From Alistipes sp. dk3624 (GTDB lineage Bacteria; Bacteroidota; Bacteroidia; Bacteroidales; Rikenellaceae), in NCBI RefSeq assembly GCF_009557455.1, contig NZ_CP045651.1, forward strand, positions 1,426,001 to 1,490,000: a stretch of DNA of 64,000 nucleotides, read 5' to 3'. Positions 25,649 through 35,025 of this stretch are shown piece after piece. The translations under genes were made by a program, and so were the position numbers. Position 1 is the stretch's first letter; the number at the start of each line of letters is the position of its first letter. The notes beneath the pieces are model-generated. The model was not told the DNA's origin and searched no databases. It was given only the letters and a program-made list of their open reading frames with translations.

Positions 25649-27034
25649 TCAAAGAATCTTTCCGGTCAGGAACAGCGCCGCGATCGAGAAATAGATAATC
25701 AACCCCGTTACGTCCACGAGCGTCGCGACGAAAGGCGCCGAGGCCGTGGCAGGGTCGAGTCCGCACTTTTTCAGGATAAAAGGAATCATCGAGCCCGACA
25801 GCGTACCCCACAGCACGATAAAAACGAGCGAAACCGACACGCTGGCGGCGATCCACGGCCAATGCGTCCCGTAGTCGTACAGTCCGGCCTCCTGCCAGAT
25901 GAAAATCCGCACGAATCCGATGATCCCCAGAATCGCTCCGAGGATCAGCCCCGAGAAAATTTCTTTGCGCATCACGTACCACCAATTACGCAACTTCAAC
26001 TCGCCAAGCGCCAACGAACGAATGATCAGGCTGGCCGCCTGCGAGCCCGAGTTCCCGCCGCTCGATATGATCAATGGCACGAACAGTGCGAGCACGACGG
26101 CCCGCGCGATCTCGTCGTCGAAATAGCCCATCGCCGATGCCGTCAACATTTCGCCAAAAAAAAGAATAACGAGCCAGCCGGCGCGTTTGCGCACCATTTC
26201 GGCCAGCGGGGTCCGCGTATAAGAGAGATCCAGCCCCTCCGTACCGCCGAACTTCTGGAAGTCCTCGGTACTTTCCTGCTCGGCCACGTTCATCACGTCG
26301 TCGACGGTCACGATACCCAGCAGGGTGCCGTCGCCGCCGATGACGGGCAATGCCGTGCGATTGTTGTCCTGAAAGGCGCGGACGGCCACTTCCTGATCGT
26401 CTTCGGCGCGAAGCGCGACAAAACGGTTGTCGGTAATCTCCGACACGTTACGAGCCGGCGACGCGAGAATGACCTCCTTGATCCGGATGTCGTCGATCAA
26501 CTTCCAATGCTCGTCGACAACATAAATCACGTCGAGCGTCTCGGAATCGCGACCGTAACGGCGGATATGCTCCAATGCTTGAGCGACCGTGAAATACGGT
26601 CGGACGGCCACGTATTCGGGGGTCATCAGCCGACCGATGCTGTCTTCCGGATAGCCGAGCAGCCTCATGGCGACCTCGCGCTCTTCCTGCGACAACATCT
26701 GCACGAGCCGCTGGCTCACTTCGCCGGGCAACTCTTCGAAAAACGCCGTGCGGTCGTCGGGATCCAGGTCATTGAGCAGGTCGGTCATCTTATCGATGTG
26801 GGCGGCCAGTCCGTCGATAATCTCCTCGCGCTGATCGTGCGAGAGATGTTTGAAAGTCTCTTTCGCCGACTCGCGCGAAAGCAATCGGAACGGAATCGTC
26901 CGGTCGGATTTGGGAAGTTCGCCGATCGCTTCGGCGATCTGAAACGGCTCAAGATCGCTGAGCTCGCTTTTAAGGATTTTCCAGTTCTTGTCGGCAATCA
27001 ATTGCCCGAACCGGTTTTTGATTTCATTGATCAT
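25649..27034 (-). CDS. mgtE: Magnesium transporter MgtE
   Basis: MgtE is a Mg2+-gated Mg2+ channel of the inner membrane. The start ATG 27034 (MINEIKNRFGQ) is chosen over the longer frame because AAGGAG precedes it and the upstream frame begins at TTG. The 461 residues comprise the superhelical N domain (about 1-125), paired CBS domains (about 130-250, GTLLGIVTVDDVMNVAE), the plug helix and five membrane helices with PLIISSGGNSGSQAASLIIRSLALGE, the pore signature. A -33/-7 promoter lies about 160 nt upstream, leaving a long leader. Confidence 0.96.
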   Translation of the reverse strand: MINEIKNRFGQLIADKNWKILKSELSDLEPFQIAEAIGELPKSDRTIPFRLLSRESAKETFKHLSHDQREEIIDGLAAHIDKMTDLLNDLDPDDRTAFFEELPGEVSQRLVQMLSQEEREVAMRLLGYPEDSIGRLMTPEYVAVRPYFTVAQALEHIRRYGRDSETLDVIYVVDEHWKLIDDIRIKEVILASPARNVSEITDNRFVALRAEDDQEVAVRAFQDNNRTALPVIGGDGTLLGIVTVDDVMNVAEQESTEDFQKFGGTEGLDLSYTRTPLAEMVRKRAGWLVILFFGEMLTASAMGYFDDEIARAVVLALFVPLIISSGGNSGSQAASLIIRSLALGELKLRNWWYVMRKEIFSGLILGAILGIIGFVRIFIWQEAGLYDYGTHWPWIAASVSVSLVFIVLWGTLSGSMIPFILKKCGLDPATASAPFVATLVDVTGLIIYFSIAALFLTGKIL

Positions 27035-27390
27035 ACGGTCTCTCCTTGCGAATTTACACCGCAGGAGACTCGGAAGGCTTCTGCGGTCGGTTAAACAATC
27101 GGGGTCGTCTGTCGACAATAAGGGCCTTCGTCCATCGTAATGATTTTAGTTTATAAAGGATCGTCGCATACGGAACGCACACGGTATGCGGATGCAAAGG
27201 TACGATTAGTTTCCCAATATCCAATTTTAAAACGGAACGGGGCCGTGAAGCCGGAGAGGTTGCAGCGCGCCCGATTGCCGTTCGCGGTCTGTTTGTCAAA
27301 CCGGTTCGGGATCGTATTCCCGGCTGTCCGGTCGCCGGCGCAAAATCGAAATACAGCGGATTCGGCGCCGTAAACCGCCCCCGACGCATA
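27035..27390. other. mgtE leader and upstream gene-free DNA
   Basis: No gene is supported here. The part transcribed toward mgtE (27035-27190) can form a hairpin on the minus strand (ACCGCAG with CTGCGGT, 27058-27087) just before the ribosome binding site. It matches no Mg2+ riboswitch that I can recognise. Confidence 0.4.
27195..27225 (-). promoter_or_regulatory. Promoter for mgtE
   Basis: On the minus strand ATTG (27225-27222), a 19-nt spacer and TACCTTTG (27202-27195) fit the Bacteroidota consensus with one mismatch. It would give a leader of about 155 nt before the mgtE ATG. Confidence 0.6.
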
Positions 27391-27418
27391 AAAAACACTT
27401 GCAGAGACTGCAAGTGTT
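27391..27418 (-). terminator. Terminator after the CAT-anticodon tRNA
   Basis: An 11-bp perfect stem (27394-27404 with 27408-27418) is followed on the minus strand by a T-run, 12 nt past the tRNA 3' end. Confidence 0.8.
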
Positions 27419-27430
27419 CGGATTCGAAAG

Positions 27431-27504
<74 letters not shown>

Positions 27505-27684
27505 TGCTCTTCAATACAACGGACGCCCTTCCCCCGCAACGGAAACACTCCGCATACGCAGATCGGTTTCCGCAAGACAAACGCCCATTTTTCCGTTTGC
27601 AAAGGTAGAAAATCTTTCCAAATACGCAAAATTACAGCGCAAAACCGCCATCCCCGTAACTCCCGTCCATACCGAGCATTCGGA

Positions 27685-29832
27685 CTACTCCGCTCCGACC
27701 GGGTAATTACGCAATCCCTGCCTCAAGAAAGCGACGAACTGATCCACATCCAGATTATACCCGCGCCCCGGAGCCAATTGTTCGCCGTCCGGGCCCAGAA
27801 TCATGTAATAGGGCTGCGAATTGATCCCGAACCGCTTGTGTGCAAGGTAAGCGTTGATCTTGCCGATGCTTTTGAGCACGCGGCCCGTTTCGGCGGTCAC
27901 CCATTCGTTTTCGGGCAGTTCCTTTTTGTCGTCCGAATAGAGCGCCACGATCACGAAATCGTTCCGCAGCAGTTGCAGCACCTGCGGATCGGCCCATACG
28001 CGCGCCTCCATTTCCCGGCAGTTGACGCACCCGTGACCCGTATAATCGACAAAAAGCGGCTTATGCACTTTGCGGGCATAGGCCAGCGCCTCGTCGTAGT
28101 CGAAAAAGCCGTTCAATCCGTGCGGTAGGTTCAGTATATCGCTGTGCCTGGCGACGGGGAAAGCGTCGCCGGCCTTTCCGCCGCCGGAATTTCCGGCAGG
28201 CGATTCGGCCGCATCCAGCACGAAATCCTGCGTATGCAACGGCGGCAAGTAACCCGACAATCCGCGCAACGGCGCTCCCCACATTCCGGGCAACAGGTAA
28301 ACGACGAACGAAAAGGTAACGATCGCGAGCAACAGCCGCGTCACTCCGACCGACTGTACTTCGCTGTCGTGTTTGAACCGGATCTTGCCCAGCAGGTAAA
28401 ACCCGAGCAGCGTAAAGATAACGATCCACAGCGCCAGATAAACCTCCCGGTCGAGGATGCCCCAATGGTAGGTCTGATCGGCCACGCTGAGAAATTTCAG
28501 CCCCAGCGCCAGTTCGAGAAACCCGAGCACCACCTTTACAGAGTTGAGCCATCCGCCGCTTTTGGGCAGGTTGTTCAGCACGGATGGGAACAGCGCGAAC
28601 AGCGTGAACGGCAGCGCAAAAGCCACCGAAAAAGCGAACATCGTGATTACCGGCGCCCACACCTCTCCGGAAGTGGATTTGATCAGTACCGAACCGACGA
28701 TCGGGCCGGTGCAGGAGAACGAAACCAACACGAGGGTCAGCGCCATGAAGAACAGACCGACCAAACCGCCTTTGTCGGCCTTGCTGTCGCTCTTATTGAC
28801 CAGCCATCCGGGCAGCGTAATCTCGAACGCGCCGAAAAACGACGCCGCGAAAACCATGAATACGAGGAAGAAAATCACGTTCGGAATCCAGTGCGTCGCC
28901 AGCCAGTTGAAAATATCGGCCGTAACGGCATCTCCGCCTACCAGTTTCGTTATCAGAATGATAACTGCAATCGGCAGCGTATACAGCGCGACAATGCACA
29001 TGCCGTACAAGGCTGCCATCAGGCGTCCGCGCGCACGGTTCCCACTCCCTTTCAGGAAAAACGACACGGTCATCGGAATCATCGGAAACACGCAGGGCGT
29101 CAGCAGCGCGGCGAATCCCCACAGGATCGCTTCGATGATCGCGCTCCACAGCGTTCCGCCGCCGACCGGGGCGTCCGGCTGCAACAGCGGCTGCGACACC
29201 ACCGCCGAATCCGCGTCCGGAACCGCATTTACGACCGTATCCGCTGCCGTGTCGGTCGTTGTCATATCCCCGGCTTGCGCAACCGCGGACGAATTACCCG
29301 TAGCGGAAACCGGTGCCGCAGGCGTCGCAGACGCCCCTCCTGCGGCCGTCTGTACGGCGGCTGCCTTCAGAGGAATCGAAAAAGTACGGTCGGCGGGCGG
29401 CAGGCAACTCTCGTCGTCGCAAGCCATCCATTCCACCACGGCTTTCAGCGTCGTTTCGCGGCCCGGGGCGACCCGTACTTTCTGAACGAATTCGGCGTTT
29501 TTTTCGAAATAACCGATCTCCATCGCGAACAGCGAATCGTACACCCGTACGGGTTTCGAAAGCTGTTCGATCCCTCCGAGCAACGTAACGTCCGCATTCG
29601 GTTCGAACGTAAAAGCCGTCGCATTCGGGCCGCCGTCGTAAGGGCCCGTATCGTACATGTGCCACGGTTCCGCGATCCGGGCCTTAAAAACAATCCTGGA
29701 AATCCCGTCGCCGGATTCGGAGACGGCAACCGACCAACTGACCGGATCGGCCGGCTGGGCGGTTCCATGCAGCGCCGCCAGCAGCAAGGCCGACAGGCAA
29801 ACGATTTTTTTCAGAAGTGACAGGTTCATCAT
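27685..29832 (-). CDS. dsbD: Thiol:disulfide interchange protein DsbD
   Basis: DsbD carries electrons from cytoplasmic thioredoxin across the inner membrane to periplasmic oxidised thiols. The 715 residues contain a signal peptide, an N-terminal domain with a Cys pair (CDDESC, about 138-143), an Ala/Thr-rich linker, a membrane core with the redox Cys in LTPCVFPMIP and VSFSCTGPIVG, and a C-terminal thioredoxin-like domain with CVNC (Cys602 and Cys605). All three Cys pairs are intact. It lies 72 bp after the amidophosphoribosyltransferase gene and may share its message. Confidence 0.95.
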   Translation of the reverse strand: MMNLSLLKKIVCLSALLLAALHGTAQPADPVSWSVAVSESGDGISRIVFKARIAEPWHMYDTGPYDGGPNATAFTFEPNADVTLLGGIEQLSKPVRVYDSLFAMEIGYFEKNAEFVQKVRVAPGRETTLKAVVEWMACDDESCLPPADRTFSIPLKAAAVQTAAGGASATPAAPVSATGNSSAVAQAGDMTTTDTAADTVVNAVPDADSAVVSQPLLQPDAPVGGGTLWSAIIEAILWGFAALLTPCVFPMIPMTVSFFLKGSGNRARGRLMAALYGMCIVALYTLPIAVIILITKLVGGDAVTADIFNWLATHWIPNVIFFLVFMVFAASFFGAFEITLPGWLVNKSDSKADKGGLVGLFFMALTLVLVSFSCTGPIVGSVLIKSTSGEVWAPVITMFAFSVAFALPFTLFALFPSVLNNLPKSGGWLNSVKVVLGFLELALGLKFLSVADQTYHWGILDREVYLALWIVIFTLLGFYLLGKIRFKHDSEVQSVGVTRLLLAIVTFSFVVYLLPGMWGAPLRGLSGYLPPLHTQDFVLDAAESPAGNSGGGKAGDAFPVARHSDILNLPHGLNGFFDYDEALAYARKVHKPLFVDYTGHGCVNCREMEARVWADPQVLQLLRNDFVIVALYSDDKKELPENEWVTAETGRVLKSIGKINAYLAHKRFGINSQPYYMILGPDGEQLAPGRGYNLDVDQFVAFLRQGLRNYPVGAE

Positions 29833-29904
29833 GCGATCTTAAATTTTAGGATCAACCGCTCCTTCCGACCGGGCGGACCCCGCTTGCTCATTCGCACCCG
29901 AAAA

Positions 29905-31809
29905 TCAATACGCTCGCTCGTTCCGGTTCTCGTAGAAGTTGACAAATGCTTTGTTCGAGACGACGTTTCCGCCCGGAGTCGGATAGTCTCCCGTAAAATA
30001 CCAGTCCCCGTTATGGATCGGAATGGCTTTGTGCATATCGGCGACCGTCTGGTAGATCACCTCGACGCGAGCCTGTATCTCCGGAGCCGTAACGATCTCC
30101 GCGATTTTGGCCGATATCTCCTCATCGGTGAAACGATCGTAAATCTCGGTAACGCAGTTCACCGTCTCGGAGCGGTCTCCTTTTTGAAGCTCGGCGACGG
30201 CCTTGCGGTAAACGTCTTCGATCACATGCTCCATCCCGCGTTCGCGTAGCAGTTCGATTACGGCCCGGAACGCCACGAAGTCGCTCAGGCGCGACATGTC
30301 GATCCCGTAGCAGTCCGGATAACGGATCTGGGGCGCCGACGAACATACCACGATCTTTTTCGGTTTCAGCCGGTCGAGTATCCGAATGATGCTCTGCCGC
30401 AGCGTCGTCCCGCGCACGATCGAATCGTCGATGATCACCAGATTGTCCACCCCGGCACGGATCGTGCCATAGGTGATGTCGTAAACGTGCGCCACCAGGT
30501 CGTCGCGCTCGTTGTCCTGCGTGATGAACGTCCGCATCTTGACATCCTTGATCGCCACCTTTTCGATCCGGGGCTTGAAACGCAGGATCTCCTTGAGCCG
30601 GGCTTCGGTCAGCCTGCCGTTCTCTTCCAGAATATGTTGCGCACGGACGCCCTGGCAGTATTCGTCCAGTCCTTCGACCAGGCCGAAAAAAGCGCTCTCG
30701 GCCGTATTCGGAATATAGGAAAACACCGTATTTTCGATGTCGTAATCAATACTTTTCAAAATCTGCGGCACAAGCTGCCGTCCGAGCTGCTTGCGCTCGC
30801 GGTAAATATCTTGGTCGCTGCCCCGCGAGAAATAGATCCGCTCGAACGAACAGGGCCGGATCGGCCGCGGCGCGGTAAACGGATCGACCGATACCTCTCC
30901 GTCGCGTCGCACGATCAAAGCGTGGCCCGGCGTCAGCTCCCGGATATCTTCGTACCCGAGGTTGAATGTCGTCTGAATCACCGCGCGCTCCGAAGCGGCG
31001 ACGACGATCTCGTCGTCGCAATAGTAGAACGCCGGACGGATTCCGGACGGGTCCCGCATGATAAACGCGTCGCCATGGCCGATCACCCCCGCCATCGCAT
31101 ATCCCCCGTCCCAACGGCGGGCCGACAGCGACAATACTTCCTTGAGGTCGATGTGCTTGGCCAGCATTTCGGTGACGTCGTGCTTCGAATAGCCTTTATC
31201 TTTAAAATAGCGGTACTTATCGTCGTTTTCACGATCGAGGAAATGACCGATGCGCTCGAGAATCGTCACCGTATCGGTTTTTGCGGGCGGATATTGCCCC
31301 AACTCGATCAGCCGGTCGAACAATTCGTCGATATTGGTCAGGTTAAAATTCCCGGCCAGCACCAGGCTCCGCGTCATCCAGTTGTTCTCGCGCGAGACCG
31401 GGTGCACGTTCTCGATGTCGTTTTTGCCGAAAGTCCCGTAACGCAGGTGTCCCAGAAAAATCTCGCCGGTAAACTCCACCTGTTTTTTCAGCAGCAGCGG
31501 ATCTTGCAGCACCTGCGGGTTCTTCGCGACCGCTTCGTTGATCCGGACGTCGATCTGCTGAAAAATATCCTTGATCGGAGCGGCTCCGTTCGAACGCACC
31601 CGGTTGATATAAACGCATCCGGGTTCCGGGTACAGCTTGATGTTGGCCACTCCCGCGCCGTCCTGTCCCCGGTTGTGCTGCTTCTCCATCAGGATATGCA
31701 TTTTGTTAAGTCCGTAGAACGAGGTGCCGTACTTTTTCAGGTAGTAATCGGCCGGCTTGAGCAGGCGGATAAAGGCAATGCCGCACTCGTGTTTGATCGA
31801 ATCGCTCAT
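29905..31809 (-). CDS. Long-form amidophosphoribosyltransferase (PurF-like, class II glutamine amidotransferase)
   Basis: The start is ATG 31809 (MSDSIKHECGIAFIRLL); the longer frame adds an unconserved N-terminus. The N-terminal nucleophile of this class is Cys9, so an eight-residue propeptide must be removed. The glutaminase part has the EKQHNRGQDGAG motif. The phosphoribosyltransferase part (around residue 460) has VIIDDSIVRGTT, the PRPP-binding loop, intact. PurF makes 5-phosphoribosylamine in purine synthesis. At 634 residues it is over 100 longer than typical PurF, with insertions in the glutaminase half. Bacteroidota often carry such a long paralogue, whose exact role is less clear. 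Confidence 0.9.
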   Translation of the reverse strand: MSDSIKHECGIAFIRLLKPADYYLKKYGTSFYGLNKMHILMEKQHNRGQDGAGVANIKLYPEPGCVYINRVRSNGAAPIKDIFQQIDVRINEAVAKNPQVLQDPLLLKKQVEFTGEIFLGHLRYGTFGKNDIENVHPVSRENNWMTRSLVLAGNFNLTNIDELFDRLIELGQYPPAKTDTVTILERIGHFLDRENDDKYRYFKDKGYSKHDVTEMLAKHIDLKEVLSLSARRWDGGYAMAGVIGHGDAFIMRDPSGIRPAFYYCDDEIVVAASERAVIQTTFNLGYEDIRELTPGHALIVRRDGEVSVDPFTAPRPIRPCSFERIYFSRGSDQDIYRERKQLGRQLVPQILKSIDYDIENTVFSYIPNTAESAFFGLVEGLDEYCQGVRAQHILEENGRLTEARLKEILRFKPRIEKVAIKDVKMRTFITQDNERDDLVAHVYDITYGTIRAGVDNLVIIDDSIVRGTTLRQSIIRILDRLKPKKIVVCSSAPQIRYPDCYGIDMSRLSDFVAFRAVIELLRERGMEHVIEDVYRKAVAELQKGDRSETVNCVTEIYDRFTDEEISAKIAEIVTAPEIQARVEVIYQTVADMHKAIPIHNGDWYFTGDYPTPGGNVVSNKAFVNFYENRNERAY

Positions 31810-31872
31810 AATGTCGTATAAATAAATCGGGTTCCTGTGGAAAACCCGCGAAATCCGCGGATAGACACGCGT

Positions 31873-31904
31873 CAAAGGTATTTATTTTTGACTTGACAAA
31901 CAAT
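31873..31904 (-). promoter_or_regulatory. Promoter for the amidophosphoribosyltransferase gene
   Basis: On the minus strand ATTG (31904-31901), a 20-nt spacer and TACCTTTG (31880-31873) fit the consensus with one mismatch, about 64 nt upstream of the ATG. Confidence 0.6.
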
Positions 31905-32249
31905 ACCCCGTTATCGGATAAACGTTTCACGCCGGCCAAAAATTGCGGCGACTTTTCTCCCTGCGAACCGATTGCGCTTACGCACACGTTTTGCAAACGC
32001 CGGAAGATTACTTAGGAGAATATATTTTGATAGACGTTATTTCAAAAGAAAAATTCGGGAAATTTACCGTCCAAACCCGATTGGACGTCGTAATCCGCCG
32101 TTTTTCGAAGAAAAGCCGTACCTACAAAAAACTCTTTTTGCGGCATACGGCTGAAAACCGGTCGGGCGGCTCCGGCATATGCGACGTCTTCGGCCTCGCG
32201 ACGGATCACATAAACTTATACGGTTATAAATATTTATGATCGCGGATCG
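31905..32249. other. Gene-free stretch between divergent promoters
   Basis: No convincing gene is seen. A 98-residue frame exists on the plus strand but starts at TTG and matches no family. AT content rises toward the rubrerythrin promoter. Confidence 0.4.
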
Positions 32250-32281
32250 TTTGCTATTTTTCCGATCTCCGCGTATCTTTG
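32250..32281 (+). promoter_or_regulatory. Promoter for rubrerythrin
   Basis: TTTG (32250-32253), a 20-nt spacer and TATCTTTG (32274-32281) match the Bacteroidota consensus perfectly, about 50 nt upstream of the ATG. Confidence 0.8.
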
Positions 32282-32332
32282 TACTGGAAAGCAGAGACAT
32301 AACGAAATCATTTACTATAAAAGCTTAAAGAA

Positions 32333-32911
32333 ATGGGAAAAAGTATCAAAGGCACGAAAACCGAACAGAACCTGTTGAAATCTTTCGCCGGGGAGTCGCA
32401 GGCACGGAACCGTTACGTATTTTTCGCAAGCGTAGCCAAAAAAGAGGGCTTCGAACAGATCGCCGGCGTATTCGCCGAAACGGCCGAACAGGAAAAGGAA
32501 CACGCCAAGCGATTCTTCAAATTCCTGGAAGGAGGCATGGTCGAGATTACGGCGAGTTATCCGGCCGGCGTAATCGGAACAACTAAAGAGAATCTCGCAG
32601 CCGCGGCAGCCGGAGAAAACGAAGAGTGGACGGATCTCTACCCGACGTTCGCCGATGTGGCCGATCAGGAAGGATTCCCGGTGATCGCCGCCGTTTTCCG
32701 CTCGATTGCCACCGTCGAAGCCGAGCACGAAAAACGCTACCGCGCGCTGTTGGCCCGCGTCGAAGCCGACAAGGTTTTCGAACGCGACGAAGAGATCGAA
32801 TGGCAGTGCCGCAACTGCGGTTACATCCACAAAGGCAAGAAAGCGCCCGCAAGCTGCCCTTCCTGCGCTCACCCGCAAGCCTACTTCGAACCGAAAAAGA
32901 ACAATTATTAA
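32333..32911 (+). CDS. rbr: Rubrerythrin
   Basis: Rubrerythrin reduces hydrogen peroxide in anaerobes using a diiron site fed by a rubredoxin-like Fe(Cys)4 site. The 192-residue length is standard. The ferritin-like part shows the iron-ligand Glu and His residues in [22 protein letters not shown] and [10 protein letters not shown]. The C-terminal rubredoxin-like domain has [10 protein letters not shown] and [11 protein letters not shown]. It is cytoplasmic and serves oxidative defence. It has its own consensus promoter and a strong terminator. Confidence 0.97.
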   Translation: MGKSIKGTKTEQNLLKSFAGESQARNRYVFFASVAKKEGFEQIAGVFAETAEQEKEHAKRFFKFLEGGMVEITASYPAGVIGTTKENLAAAAAGENEEWTDLYPTFADVADQEGFPVIAAVFRSIATVEAEHEKRYRALLARVEADKVFERDEEIEWQCRNCGYIHKGKKAPASCPSCAHPQAYFEPKKNNY

Positions 32912-32936
32912 TCGACGGTTCGTACGAATCTCGTAC

Positions 32937-32973
32937 AAAACGGCGGAGAATCCGAGGATTCTCCGCCGTTTTT
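32937..32973. terminator. Bidirectional terminator between rubrerythrin and the phosphoesterase
   Basis: A perfect 17-bp inverted repeat (32937-32953 with 32956-32972) has A4 on its left and T5 on its right. The effective loop is larger than the 2 nt left by full pairing. Confidence 0.9.
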
Positions 32974-32995
32974 ATCCTTTTTCCCGAAGCATCCG

Positions 32996-34834
32996 TCACC
33001 GCGCTTCCAGCAACCCGACGATCCCGGCCGAACTGGTGAACAGGCAACGGTTCCGATCGAGCGGCACGACCGTACTGATCAGCGAGTTATCGACCTTATG
33101 CCGCCACAGCACGCTGCCGTCCGACGCGTCGAGCGCATAGACCTCCCCGTTCATCGTGCTTCCGAAGACGACCCCGTCTTTTTCCTGCGGCATCGACGGC
33201 GCGATTTCATAACCGAAACCCACGTATGACGCCCACAATTTTTCAGAACGGTCGCCGCGTGTGGAAAAGCATACGACGCTGTCCCGCATCGTTTTGCTGT
33301 ACACTTTCGACGAATCTTCGGAGAGCCCTACGGTTTCGCGCACGGTCGATTCGGCGGTACGCCACAGCGTCCGGCCGGTCGAAGCGTCGATCGCCGACAA
33401 CACCCGGTCGGGAGCCGCTATGAAAATCCGTCCGGCGGTTGCCACCGGCCAGACCGCGGCGGGCGAATAGTGCATCCCACGACGCCCGTCGCTCCATGAC
33501 CACAGTAAGCGTCCGTCGGAACGGTCCAACGCATACAGGCGGTCGTCCCAGGCTCCGAAGATCACTTTGCCGTCGTAAACCAGCGGACGCGTTTCGACGT
33601 ATCCGTTCGTCCCGGTAAACGTCCATACCTCCCGGCCCGTACGCACGTCGATCGCCCGGAACGTCCGGTCGCTGCAACCGACGTAGGCTACTCCGCCGTC
33701 GATCGTCACGGCGCCGAGCACCGCTTCCGAAGTTTCGACCTTCCAGCGCAATTTCCCCTTTTTCGCGTCTATTCCGTAAATATTGCCGTCGGCAGACCCG
33801 AACACGACCGTTCCGTCGGCTGCGGCCGGCGTTCCGATGATCCGATTTTTCGCGGCGAACCGCCACAGCAACCTGCCATCCGCGGCATCGAGGCAATTCA
33901 ACAGTCCGAGGTCGTCGCCCACGTACACCCGCCCGTCGCAAAGCACCGGCGACGAATAGATCGCATTGCCGATCGGGGTCATCCACGTCTCTTTCACTCT
34001 GCCGTACCGCGCGTTGATCGAAAAGTCGGGGCGCACATATCCGGCGGTATCTGCGGTAAAATAGGTATCTTTCAACGAATACGCGCCCCATCGCTGGGGT
34101 CCGGCCCCGATCTTCCGCTCGTAAACGATCACCGAATCGGCCGTCACTTCGAATTCCGAATATCCGCCGAACGGCTCGCCGCCCCGTAGCGTCGAACGGC
34201 AGATGAAAGCCGGAATACCGTCGTAATCGGCCAGCCGGTTGGTATGGTAATGCCCGCCGATAAACGCCCGGATATCGTATTTGCGGACGGCATCGGTCAC
34301 CGCGTACCAATTATCGACGTCGCCCTTCATCATCGGGTAATGCGTAACCAGAAAAACCGGCCGTTCGGTTCCGTAGTCCGCGAGCTCCTTTTCGAGCCAG
34401 CTAACGTCCTGCGGCGCGACGTGCCCTTCGGCCATCCGGATCACCGGCCCCGTATTGAACCCAAGAAACAGGTAATTCCCGTACTCGAACCGGAAACGGT
34501 CGGAACCGAAAATGCGCCCGAAAGCGGTCGCCCCGGACTCGCTCCACTTGGTTTCGTGATTCCCGGAAGTAACGTAATATTTCAGTTTCAGCCCGTCGAG
34601 GATCGCTTTGGCTTTCCGCAGCGAGGCATCGTCTCCGTAATCGGTGAAATCGCCCGAAACGATTACGAAGCTCAGTCCCGGCGTCGCATTGATCTGATCG
34701 ACGGCATGTCGCAAGTCGTTGGCGGCCAGCGAATCGGCCGTGACGTGCAGATCGCTCATCAGCGCAAAACGGAATCCTTCCGCACGGGCCGACACAACGG
34801 CCAGCAACAAAACGGCAAACAACATTCTTTTCAT
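32996..34834 (-). CDS. Secreted calcineurin-like phosphoesterase fused to a PQQ-type beta-propeller
   Basis: The start ATG 34834 (MKRMLFAVLLLAVVSARAEG) gives a signal peptide. Residues 20-250 form a metallophosphatase with the metal motifs MSDLHVT, GDFTDYGD, GNHE, THYPMMKGD and GGHYHTNR. Residues 290-612 form a propeller of PQQ-like repeats (VYVGDDLGLLNCLDAADGRLLWRF, VVFGSADGNIYGIDAKKGKLRWK and so on). The propeller repeats lack clear PQQ-ligand residues, so they more likely serve binding. It is 612 residues and probably periplasmic. Substrate unknown. Confidence 0.88.
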   Translation of the reverse strand: MKRMLFAVLLLAVVSARAEGFRFALMSDLHVTADSLAANDLRHAVDQINATPGLSFVIVSGDFTDYGDDASLRKAKAILDGLKLKYYVTSGNHETKWSESGATAFGRIFGSDRFRFEYGNYLFLGFNTGPVIRMAEGHVAPQDVSWLEKELADYGTERPVFLVTHYPMMKGDVDNWYAVTDAVRKYDIRAFIGGHYHTNRLADYDGIPAFICRSTLRGGEPFGGYSEFEVTADSVIVYERKIGAGPQRWGAYSLKDTYFTADTAGYVRPDFSINARYGRVKETWMTPIGNAIYSSPVLCDGRVYVGDDLGLLNCLDAADGRLLWRFAAKNRIIGTPAAADGTVVFGSADGNIYGIDAKKGKLRWKVETSEAVLGAVTIDGGVAYVGCSDRTFRAIDVRTGREVWTFTGTNGYVETRPLVYDGKVIFGAWDDRLYALDRSDGRLLWSWSDGRRGMHYSPAAVWPVATAGRIFIAAPDRVLSAIDASTGRTLWRTAESTVRETVGLSEDSSKVYSKTMRDSVVCFSTRGDRSEKLWASYVGFGYEIAPSMPQEKDGVVFGSTMNGEVYALDASDGSVLWRHKVDNSLISTVVPLDRNRCLFTSSAGIVGLLEAR

Positions 34835-35025
34835 AACCCGCAATATTTTAAACCTTCTACAAAGGTAACGGATTCCGGGCATTTTCGCCGGAGAAACGAA
34901 CGAAAAAATACGGGATTCGCCGAATTAGGCTCATTCAGGCGCAAAAACACCGGAATACGATTCTTGGCATCTGCTTTGTACCTGTCTGTCAACAAATACA
35001 ATCGAACCAAACTAAATCTGTTTCT
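34835..35025. other. Intergenic region upstream of susC
   Basis: This divergent gap holds the control region of the polysaccharide locus. I see no consensus TAnnTTTG; the closest is CTGCTTTG at 34971-34978. This suggests activator-dependent or alternative-sigma control. Confidence 0.35.

Noticed and set aside
31943-32239. 98-codon plus-strand frame before rubrerythrin
   Set aside because: It starts at TTG, has no clear ribosome binding site and matches no family. It also overlaps the AT-rich promoter approach.
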